The notes beneath the pieces are model-generated. The model saw only the letters and a list, made by a program, of their open reading frames with translations. It made no database searches and had not been told where the DNA came from. From a virus, in the IMG/VR virus record IMGVR_UViG_3300025070_000292, positions 1 to 20,971 of that record: a DNA stretch of 20,971 bases. The stretch is one strand, 5' to 3'. Made by a program: the position numbers and the translations under genes. Of the stretch, positions 1 through 4,551 are shown in pieces; position 1 is the stretch's first letter; every line of letters begins with the position of its first letter.

Positions 1-644
1 TTGAATTCTTGATAATATAAGTCAGGCGTGCAGACCATGATAACTCCTTGCTCGATCTTACTGCCGTAGACGTAGTCGTGGGCCATTGCGTACATGGCAA
101 TTTGTAAATAATAATCTTCGATCCATTCTTCTTTCTTCGGACGATTAGCTTGTTTGAAGTCAACAATAGTTTCTTTGCCATTATGAAGGCATACCAAATC
201 TGTTGAGCCCGCGTACAAACCCGGGTAGTGTAGCATGACTTCAGAGCCATACCATTCTTCCACTGGCGCAAGACCAATCTCAATAATTTTGTCGGCCATG
301 GGACGCGCCTCTTGTCCGATGCTTGTAAGATCCACACACCCAGTTCCGAGGATATAGTGCTCCAAGAATTTGTGCATACATGTCCCCCTATTACTAGAAT
401 GGTTTTTGATTCGTTCTGCGTTTTCTGTTCCAACTTTAGCCTGCCATTTCTTTAAAAAATCTTTGTTTGCGGTGGCACCTAATATAGTAGTCACACTCGG
501 AAGTCTATAATTATCTATGTCATAAACCCTGGTCCCTGATCCGGGGTCCGTGAGCTGTTTACCACGTATATAGTTGTATTTATTACTCTTTTTTATCTTT
601 CGACCAATGTTATGGTATTCTAAAATGTCCGTATCATCCATCAT
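1..644 (-). CDS. PD-(D/E)XK exonuclease (Cas4/RecB-like), 3' end cut by window edge
   Basis: Reading leftward from ATG at 644 gives 214 codons with no stop before the window edge, so the C-terminus is missing. The protein shows the RecB/Cas4-like nuclease pattern in order: an RGT-x-MH motif with H91, a G-S-T-D motif with D149, D162-F-K164 as the (D/E)xK pair, and Q181-x3-Y185 (the QxxxY motif of this family). Such phage nucleases process DNA ends in replication, recombination or host DNA breakdown; which applies here is not visible. The start lies in an ATGA overlap with the upstream 55-residue gene, so translation is probably coupled. A second ATG at 641 would shorten it by one residue. The gene carries a tandem heptamer repeat at 531-551. 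Family assignment is firm; exact role is inferred. Confidence 0.85.
   Translation of the reverse strand, partial: MMDDTDILEYHNIGRKIKKSNKYNYIRGKQLTDPGSGTRVYDIDNYRLPSVTTILGATANKDFLKKWQAKVGTENAERIKNHSSNRGTCMHKFLEHYILGTGCVDLTSIGQEARPMADKIIEIGLAPVEEWYGSEVMLHYPGLYAGSTDLVCLHNGKETIVDFKQANRPKKEEWIEDYYLQIAMYAMAHDYVYGSKIEQGVIMVCTPDLYYQEF
531..551 (+). repeat. Tandem heptamer, three degenerate units
   Basis: GGTCCCT, GATCCGG and GGTCCGT stand in direct tandem inside the left exonuclease gene. The second and third units closely match the first two units at 5290-5303 in the polymerase gene. A lone GTTCCGA lies nearby at about 344. Confidence 0.5.
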
Positions 645-808
645 GGTTTCTTTTTAGTTAAAACTTTTATACCTTTACCATCAAGATAGTATCCTTCTAA
701 CTCTTCCTTATCTTTATCTATTTTTTTACCAAATATTATTTCAAAATTTTTTTTATATAAATCATTACTCGGTCTAGACTTACCATCATATTGAAATTTC
801 TTTTTCAT
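641..808 (-). CDS. Small conserved phage protein of unknown function (55 aa)
   Basis: A 55-residue reading frame starting MKKKFQYDGKSRPS and ending in TKKKP fits exactly between its neighbours: its start overlaps the stop of the upstream gene by four bases (ATGA), and its stop overlaps the nuclease start in the same way. It is lysine-rich, with many D, E and Y residues, and has no membrane segment or cysteine. I recall similar short proteins with this N-terminus in marine phage genomes, but know no function. The precise junctions on both sides make it very likely to be translated. Confidence 0.75.
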   Translation of the reverse strand: MKKKFQYDGKSRPSNDLYKKNFEIIFGKKIDKDKEELEGYYLDGKGIKVLTKKKP

Positions 809-987
809 AGCTTTCTTTTTAACTCCTCTAAGTATTGTGCGTTTTCTTGATTACTTAATAATTGTTCACGTTCAATGTTTTGTTTATCTCTAAGTATCTT
901 AACATGTTTACGCCAGGCCCATGCATTAAGCTGACCTGCATACTTCATTATAAAATGTAAACCATTGTATATATATTTATCAAACAT
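805..987 (-). CDS. Small hypothetical protein (60 aa)
   Basis: The reading frame opens at 1008, but the internal ATG at 987 is the likely start, because AAAGGA lies just upstream of it. With that start the overlap with the upstream nuclease gene falls from 29 to 8 bases. The product begins MFDKYIYNGLHFIMKYAGQL and ends in a charged helix (QENAQYLEELKRKL), suggesting a small helical protein with an amphipathic N-terminal part. It overlaps the next gene by four bases. Function unknown. Confidence 0.65.
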   Translation of the reverse strand: MFDKYIYNGLHFIMKYAGQLNAWAWRKHVKILRDKQNIEREQLLSNQENAQYLEELKRKL

Positions 988-1345
988 TTTTCCTTTCAAA
1001 GGGTACAACGTTAGTCATATCCGTTTTCTTAACTTGTTTATCTCGTTTACTTGGCATCACATCTAACACTTCTTTAGTATCTAGATCTACAAAAATTAAT
1101 TGTACATCAAGTTCCTTTTGTTTTTTAGTCTGTGCTCTATTAACCTTGTAACCGTTTTTAGTTCGTAAACTTATAGCTTTTACATCAATCAATATAACGT
1201 CTCCCATGCCATCCTCATCAATCAACACTAGATCAACTGGACCATGTTGTGACATATTACGGTGTACAGAATATCCTAAATTAATAAAATATTCAGCAGC
1301 AATCAGTTCAGCACGATCGCCTTTTATATGTTTACTGTGAGCCAT
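980..1345 (-). CDS. PD-(D/E)XK endonuclease, Holliday-junction-resolvase-like
   Basis: This 121-residue protein has the compact nuclease core typical of archaeal-type Hjc resolvases and related PD-(D/E)XK endonucleases: a helix with E13 (and E18) after KGDRAE, D38 in GPVDLVLID, and D54-V-K56 in ILIDVKA. The length matches the family. A GGTGG stretch 5 to 9 bases before the ATG could serve as ribosome-binding site. In a replication setting such an enzyme would resolve branched DNA, but a restriction or homing-type role cannot be excluded. The 47-base gap upstream holds a 10-bp palindrome. Nuclease fold assignment is good; substrate is inferred. Confidence 0.75.
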   Translation of the reverse strand: MAHSKHIKGDRAELIAAEYFINLGYSVHRNMSQHGPVDLVLIDEDGMGDVILIDVKAISLRTKNGYKVNRAQTKKQKELDVQLIFVDLDTKEVLDVMPSKRDKQVKKTDMTNVVPFERKNV

Positions 1346-1366
1346 TTTTCACCACCATTCTAATTA

Positions 1367-1376
1367 CCGTTAACGG
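1367..1376. repeat. 10-bp perfect palindrome (CCGTTAACGG)
   Basis: A perfect palindrome lies in the 47-base gap between the zinc-finger gene and the resolvase-like gene, 22 bases upstream of the latter's start. It contains an HpaI-type GTTAAC core. It may be an operator or chance; no bound protein is identified. Confidence 0.4.
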
Positions 1377-1392
1377 GTTGGGAGTTATATCC

Positions 1393-1605
1393 CTAGTGCA
1401 ACTTGACATCATCATCTGCAGCATAATGAGCATCAACATAAGACTCAATAATTTCGGACTCATCCACATAAAACTCTCCTTGACTTTCACAGTCCCAACA
1501 TTGATGTATGTTAGTCTCTTTATAATTGTCTACAATCTTAATAAAACCGTTGCCCTTACAATTAGGACAAATGATTTTATGCCTAATCTTTTTTAATTTT
1601 GCCAT
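1393..1605 (-). CDS. Small zinc-finger protein, DnaJ-type CxxC motifs (70 aa)
   Basis: Two cysteine pairs, CPNC-KGNGF near residue 13 and CWDC-ESQGE near residue 36, resemble one repeat of the DnaJ cysteine-rich domain and probably bind one zinc ion. The N-terminus is strongly basic (MAKLKKIRHK) and the C-terminus acidic. Its start overlaps the end of the RHH-like gene by 23 bases. There is no J domain, so it is not a chaperone homologue; a nucleic-acid or protein contact role is a guess. Confidence 0.7.
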   Translation of the reverse strand: MAKLKKIRHKIICPNCKGNGFIKIVDNYKETNIHQCWDCESQGEFYVDESEIIESYVDAHYAADDDVKLH

Positions 1606-1756
1606 TTAGTTTCTTCGCTTTCTCATTTGCAATTGATTCAATGGTTTTGCTGATCGATAATGTTGCATCGGGCAATAATACCTTCGACAAACTTATCAAT
1701 GTCTTGTATGTTTCATGTGTTAAAGAAACATTTCTATATTTAGTTATATCAGTCAT
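1583..1756 (-). CDS. Ribbon-helix-helix-like small protein (57 aa)
   Basis: The frame opens at 1771, but the ATG at 1756 is preceded by AAAGGAAG at good spacing and is the likely start. The product, MTDITKYRNVSLTHETYKTL and onward, has a short N-terminal strand followed by two helices with the pattern V-S-L-x3-T-Y-x2-L, then a SISKTIESIANEKA helix. This is the usual look of CopG/Arc-type ribbon-helix-helix DNA-binding proteins. It is the first leftward gene after the promoter at 1784-1813, so it may regulate its own operon. Fold is probable, target unknown. Confidence 0.65.
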   Translation of the reverse strand: MTDITKYRNVSLTHETYKTLISLSKVLLPDATLSISKTIESIANEKAKKLNGKIKKD

Positions 1757-1783
1757 TTGACTTCCTTTCATTTAATTGTGAGC

Positions 1784-1813
1784 AATATATAGGATTATCA
1801 GGAGATTTGTCAA
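1784..1813 (-). promoter_or_regulatory. Sigma70-type promoter for the left nuclease operon
   Basis: On the minus strand TTGACA (1808-1813) is followed after 18 bases by TATATT (1784-1789). Transcription would begin near 1777 and leave a leader of about 20 bases containing the ribosome-binding site of the RHH-like gene. The -35 box lies against the start of the divergent small gene at 1816. Confidence 0.65.
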
Positions 1814-1815
1814 GT

Positions 1816-2028
1816 ATGAAAATTACATTATTATTAATTATTTGTTCACAAGTAGCGGGCACTTGTTTAGAACCTTACGAGTGGCCTGATCAATTCAATA
1901 CACAGTATGACTGCTTGATGTTTGGTTACGAAGAATCATTAAAAAAAATGACAGAGATAGGACGAACAGATGTTAATCAATATAACATGTTTGTTAAGTT
2001 TCATTGCACTGCACAGAATACTATTTGA
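1816..2028 (+). CDS. Small exported cysteine-containing protein (70 aa)
   Basis: This is one of only two rightward genes. A frame with a TTG start opens at 1807, but the ATG at 1816 is preferred; AGGAG lies at 1800-1804. The N-terminus (MKITLLLIICSQVAG) is a short signal peptide with a plausible signal-peptidase cut after VAG, giving a mature protein starting TCLEPYEWP. Cysteines fall at 10, 17, 33 and 64, so the exported part holds three; the site before C17 does not match a lipobox well. I recall similar proteins (TCL-P, YDC, GYE, IGR motifs) in marine phages, without a function. Export and the divergent position suggest action on the host envelope, perhaps superinfection exclusion; this is inference. 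Confidence 0.75.
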   Translation: MKITLLLIICSQVAGTCLEPYEWPDQFNTQYDCLMFGYEESLKKMTEIGRTDVNQYNMFVKFHCTAQNTI

Positions 2029-2073
2029 TATTGTGGCCGAAATGTGTTATAGCAACATCATCTCACCACAATA
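2029..2073. repeat. Inverted repeat, 8-bp arms
   Basis: TATTGTGG at 2029-2036 pairs perfectly with CCACAATA at 2066-2073 across a 29-base loop, starting directly after the stop codon of the small exported protein. It abuts the next inverted repeat. Confidence 0.5.
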
Positions 2074-2106
2074 ACCTATCCTTATTTTTCCCTCTTTAGG
2101 ATAGGT
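2074..2106. terminator. Hairpin, possible bidirectional terminator
   Basis: ACCTATCCT (2074-2082) pairs perfectly with AGGATAGGT (2098-2106), a 9-bp stem with a 15-base pyrimidine-rich loop. It sits between convergent transcripts, where a terminator is expected. No T-run follows the stem on either strand, so an intrinsic terminator is uncertain and another RNA role is possible. Confidence 0.45.
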
Positions 2107-2244
2107 CTATTCATATTAAACCGACTGCGTTCCGTGCACGTACTTACAGCCGGCCAAACTCCAGGTTGCTAGGTTTTACCCATGATCGCTAACGTACAGG
2201 GAAATGCCATTGGCAAGATTTGGACGCCCTTGAGCTTTCAAACT

Positions 2245-2451
2245 TTATCTACACATACAACCAATTAGACTACCACTACCATCATTCATGATGTGTAGGT
2301 TTAGTGTGTCTACGTACCCGGTTAACTTTGCTCGAAGTATCTCGCATAGGTCCATGCACTTTACTGGTTCCAATAAAGATATATGTTCCATCATCTGCTT
2401 TGATACAGGAATTAATCGATAGAGTCCGTCGTCTAAAATTATCAGTTCCAT
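2245..2451 (-). CDS. Hypothetical protein (68 aa)
   Basis: This 68-residue product begins MELIILDDGLYRLIPVSKQM and ends GSLIGCMCR. The start shares one base with the stop of the preceding gene (TAATG), which argues for coupled translation and decides against the competing frame at 2282-2470. It has three cysteines in the last two thirds and no membrane segment. Last gene of the short operon driven by the promoter at 2643-2671. Function unknown. Confidence 0.6.
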   Translation of the reverse strand: MELIILDDGLYRLIPVSKQMMEHISLLEPVKCMDLCEILRAKLTGYVDTLNLHIMNDGSGSLIGCMCR

Positions 2452-2636
2452 TAATCTTCTTTTGAGTCAAAGTTCCGTGTTCCGTGGGCTATGATCTTTT
2501 TTACACCAGGTCCTTGCAACTCTATTGTTGCATAAGAAGACCATGCTTTACGTATTAGGTTTAATTCTAATACAAGATTAGACCACTGTTTTTGTGTTAT
2601 GTCTTTACTTATTATAGTTAGTTTTTTTTCTTTCAT
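2451..2636 (-). CDS. Conserved small phage protein, apparently leaderless (61 aa)
   Basis: The product begins MKEKKLTIISKDITQKQWSN and contains LVLELNLIRKAW, a pattern I recall from small marine phage proteins of unknown function; it looks like a compact alpha/beta protein. The ATG lies only six bases after the -10 box of a clear promoter, so the predicted transcript starts at or next to the start codon and no ribosome-binding site fits. The 3' end carries two tandem heptamers (2472-2485). Function unknown. Confidence 0.7.
   Translation of the reverse strand: MKEKKLTIISKDITQKQWSNLVLELNLIRKAWSSYATIELQGPGVKKIIAHGTRNFDSKED
2472..2485 (+). repeat. Tandem heptamer, two copies of GTTCCGT
   Basis: Two exact copies of GTTCCGT in direct tandem, within a leftward gene. 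A single further copy stands in the non-coding interval at 2129-2135. Part of the dispersed G[GT]TCC[GC][AT] family described under findings. Confidence 0.55.
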
Positions 2637-2642
2637 GACTAC

Positions 2643-2671
2643 AAACTAGGATATTTTGGGATAATTGTCAA
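2643..2671 (-). promoter_or_regulatory. Sigma70-type promoter, leaderless start
   Basis: On the minus strand TTGACA (2666-2671) is followed after 17 bases by TAGTTT (2643-2648). The expected start point is about 2636, which is the A of the next gene's ATG. The -35 box overlaps the stop codon of the upstream 44-residue gene (2668-2670). Confidence 0.65.
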
Positions 2672-2802
2672 CCCTGGCCTTTGTAACGTTTAGTGTTTTT
2701 TTGACGTTTCTCGTTTTTGTTGAGATTTTTTTTATGTTGACGTGGACCTCTCTTTTTAGGTTTATCACGAGGTGTAAAGAATTTAAAACTCTGTCTAGCC
2801 AT
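2668..2802 (-). CDS. Small highly basic protein (44 aa)
   Basis: ATG at 2802 opens a 44-residue frame starting MARQSFKFFTPRDKPKKRGP and ending KRYKGQG. About two fifths of its residues are K or R, with no cysteine or membrane segment, so contact with nucleic acid is likely. I recall near-identical short proteins from marine phages. The start overlaps the upstream zinc-ribbon gene by eight bases. The composition would not arise as a shadow of another gene, since no other gene covers this stretch. Confidence 0.75.
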   Translation of the reverse strand: MARQSFKFFTPRDKPKKRGPRQHKKNLNKNEKRQKNTKRYKGQG

Positions 2803-3007
2803 CTTTCCATTCTTTTACAAAATGTGTACCACCATCATTACGTGATGCCATAATAGGTAGATAAGTTATCTTACCATTTATGTGTTGATGTAAATCTGCA
2901 CCGCAGTTCATACATCTATAAAGTTCTGATGTAAGTCCAACTAACATTGTTAGCTCACTACATGTTGGGCACTCACCATTAACTACTTCTGCCTGTATTT
3001 TTACCAT
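2795..3007 (-). CDS. Zinc-ribbon protein (70 aa)
   Basis: Two cysteine pairs, CPTC at about residues 13-16 and CMNCG at about 32-36, separated by an LTSELYR strand region, form a classic one-zinc ribbon. The rest (DLHQHINGKITYLPI) is a beta-rich tail. The start shares one base with the preceding stop (TAATG). Similar zinc ribbons are common in marine phages; a role in binding nucleic acid or modifying host transcription is possible but not shown. Confidence 0.75.
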   Translation of the reverse strand: MVKIQAEVVNGECPTCSELTMLVGLTSELYRCMNCGADLHQHINGKITYLPIMASRNDGGTHFVKEWKDG

Positions 3008-3225
3008 TACTCTAATATTAACTTTTTTATTGATAAAGATCCATCAATATTTGACTCTAATTCTGCCATAGATTTTATGCACTGGTACTTAACATGTCCA
3101 TCAGGTTTTGTTCCACGTTTTGCAACCCTTTTACCTTTTAAACACTCAGACATTGAGGGTTGTATACGCGCTTCCTTGATCTCTCCTTGTACAATCATAA
3201 GTAAAGCTACCACTAACTCTGTCAT
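3007..3225 (-). CDS. Small protein with hydrophobic N-terminus (72 aa)
   Basis: The product starts MTELVVALLMIVQGEIKEAR, a short hydrophobic segment that could be a signal or membrane anchor, followed by a basic region (MSECLKGKRVAKRG) and two cysteines. The MSECLKGKR motif recurs in marine phage proteins I remember, with no function attached. Its start overlaps the preceding gene by four bases (ATGA) and its stop overlaps the next start by one. Confidence 0.7.
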   Translation of the reverse strand: MTELVVALLMIVQGEIKEARIQPSMSECLKGKRVAKRGTKPDGHVKYQCIKSMAELESNIDGSLSIKKLILE

Positions 3226-3392
3226 ACTACTTTACCTTTGTTTTCACCTTGCTTTAACACGTACTTTTGTGTACCATGCTTGCCAGTTTCTACTTCTTTT
3301 TTTAAATCTTTTGCTAAACTCGCAGCTTTATTCTCTTTGTTTATTTGTGCGATGTGATCTAACACTTTTCTGTTAATGCGCCCCGTTGCCAT
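3222..3392 (-). CDS. Small basic protein (56 aa)
   Basis: ATG at 3392 opens a frame beginning MATGRINRKVLDHIAQINKE and ending QGENKGKVV. It is lysine-rich and predicted helical, with no cysteine or membrane segment. It overlaps the upstream coiled-coil gene by 20 bases and the downstream gene by four (ATGA). It fills what would otherwise be a 150-base gap in a gap-free operon, which supports it. Function unknown. Confidence 0.7.
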   Translation of the reverse strand: MATGRINRKVLDHIAQINKENKAASLAKDLKKEVETGKHGTQKYVLKQGENKGKVV

Positions 3393-3750
3393 TTGCTCTT
3401 ACCTTATCTTTTAAATCTTCAATATCTTTTAATGCTTTTTCTAATTGATCTCTTAAAAATTCTATATTAACTTTGTTAGTCATATTCATCTCTTGAGTCT
3501 CTTCCATCTTCTCTACAGACTTATATAAATCTTCCAATAAAAAATGTTGCTCCTGATCCACAGGGACCTGTTCACTTTTTTTAAGCAAATCATTTGTAAA
3601 CAACTCACGAGAAGTCTCTAACGATACCAGCCTCGAGGTCAGCTCTGTGTATCCGAGCACGCCCATTCCAACCAGTACGAGCAACGATGCTACCGTTTTC
3701 ATTGGCATCTGCACAGCTGCAGATTCTGATATTTTTAATGGTTTACTCAT
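3373..3750 (-). CDS. Membrane-anchored coiled-coil protein (125 aa)
   Basis: After a short polar start, residues about 19-34 (TVASLLVLVGMGVLGY) form one membrane segment. The rest is a long charged helix with heptad-like leucine and isoleucine spacing (FLRDQLEKALKDIEDLKDKV near the end), so a parallel coiled coil is likely. I recall this family from marine phages without a function. It lies next to another single-span protein (3743-3883). Such a pair could be a spanin or envelope complex, but it is far from the lysis genes at 12843-13511, so this remains a guess. Confidence 0.75.
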   Translation of the reverse strand: MSKPLKISESAAVQMPMKTVASLLVLVGMGVLGYTELTSRLVSLETSRELFTNDLLKKSEQVPVDQEQHFLLEDLYKSVEKMEETQEMNMTNKVNIEFLRDQLEKALKDIEDLKDKVRANGNGAH

Positions 3751-3883
3751 TTATTTTAGGTTTTGGTTTTGGAAGTATATAGTCTTTTTTATCTAGTTTC
3801 AATGGTGTGTGATGAGCCGGACGAACGAAAATAGCCAATAAACATAACAATATTATTAGTATCGCTGTAAATCTGTAGTCCAT
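3743..3883 (-). CDS. Single-span small membrane protein (46 aa)
   Basis: ATG at 3883, preceded by GGAG at suitable distance, opens a frame of 46 residues: MDYRFTAILIILLCLLAIFV is a membrane segment, followed by a basic, proline-rich tail (DYILPKPKPKINE). Its stop overlaps the start of the coiled-coil membrane gene by eight bases. The arrangement of two small membrane proteins in tight overlap is striking. Possible roles are a small holin-like or envelope-modifying protein; none is shown. Confidence 0.75.
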   Translation of the reverse strand: MDYRFTAILIILLCLLAIFVRPAHHTPLKLDKKDYILPKPKPKINE

Positions 3884-3897
3884 AATGAGTCTCCATA

Positions 3898-4545
3898 TTA
3901 TTTTTTCTTTTCCTCAATTTCGTAAAAAAAATTATCCGTATCTTCTGTTTTCCATGCTCCGGTATCCTCTACATTCCATTCTGAAGTTTGCACTTTCCAG
4001 TCAGGAGTTTTATCCTTCACAGTAAACGAAGGTAGGTCCCATATACATCTGTTGTTAGGTTGTGCTGCATAGTTGCCATTGTTTAACGCAATTATGTGTG
4101 CGCATTTATGTTCGTGCGGTATCTCTGAATGATCAGAATTTAGTATATTAGCATCTGGGTGTCCCCAGTCAACGGTAAATAAATACTTACCATGATGCCA
4201 CTTTTTATCTTTACCAATGTATTTTCCTGAAACGGATGCTAAAAGATCCCAAGAAGTAACAGCAGGGTAATAAGAAAAACTATTCCACAATTCCAATTCA
4301 TCAAGTCTCTGGGATGGAACAGCTTCCGGTTGAAAACCACGTTGAATAAAAGCTGATATGGGAAGACGATAAAAGACAGCACCGTTTTCCATGATGGCAT
4401 GGAAGAGGATAGCCCTTCCGGTAAGTGATGTAATACCGAAGATAATACAGTCTTCAACTTCGCCTTTATGTTTTTTAAGGTCATATAAATACTCCTTTTT
4501 TATTTGCGCGTATTGTACAGGAATATTTGCATTTAAGTAAGCCAT
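3898..4545 (-). CDS. Conserved marine phage protein of unknown function (215 aa)
   Basis: No catalytic motif is recognised. Visible features are an N-terminal MAYLNANIPVQYAQIKKEYL, a central EDCIIFGITSLTGRAILFH core with RLPISAF, a middle region rich in H, D and W (KYLFTVDWGHPDANIL), and an acidic C-terminus with a short internal repeat of about eight residues (WKVQTSE, WNVEDTGA, WKTEDTD). I recall the family beside family A polymerases in marine phages, so a replication-linked role is plausible. It starts six bases after the polymerase stop. Confidence 0.75.
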   Translation of the reverse strand: MAYLNANIPVQYAQIKKEYLYDLKKHKGEVEDCIIFGITSLTGRAILFHAIMENGAVFYRLPISAFIQRGFQPEAVPSQRLDELELWNSFSYYPAVTSWDLLASVSGKYIGKDKKWHHGKYLFTVDWGHPDANILNSDHSEIPHEHKCAHIIALNNGNYAAQPNNRCIWDLPSFTVKDKTPDWKVQTSEWNVEDTGAWKTEDTDNFFYEIEEKKK

Positions 4546-4551
4546 AATTTA

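Larger units (their letters stand above)
2029..2244. other. Largest gene-free interval: inverted repeats and GC-richer block between convergent genes
   Basis: These 216 bases lie between the rightward small gene and the leftward operon ending at 2245. The left third holds two inverted repeats. The rest (about 2107-2240) is clearly richer in G and C than its surroundings and contains short palindromes (CGTGCACG, GCCGGC) and a small hairpin with TGCC and GGCA arms near 2206-2216. On the minus strand a stop-free stretch reading GRPNLANGISLYVSDHG runs in frame after the stop of the 68-residue gene, with no obvious start. No tRNA pattern was recognised. It could be a structured RNA, a decayed gene or a control site. 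Confidence 0.5.

Noticed and set aside
2107-2244. tRNA or tmRNA gene in the GC-richer block
   Set aside because: No TTCRA arm, acceptor stem or CCA-type end could be found on either strand.
2282-2470. 62-residue minus-strand frame
   Set aside because: Overlaps the 68-residue gene in another frame; that gene has the TAATG coupling, this one has no supporting signal.
4239-4484. 81-residue minus-strand frame with hydrophobic stretches
   Set aside because: Lies wholly inside the conserved 215-residue gene in another frame.
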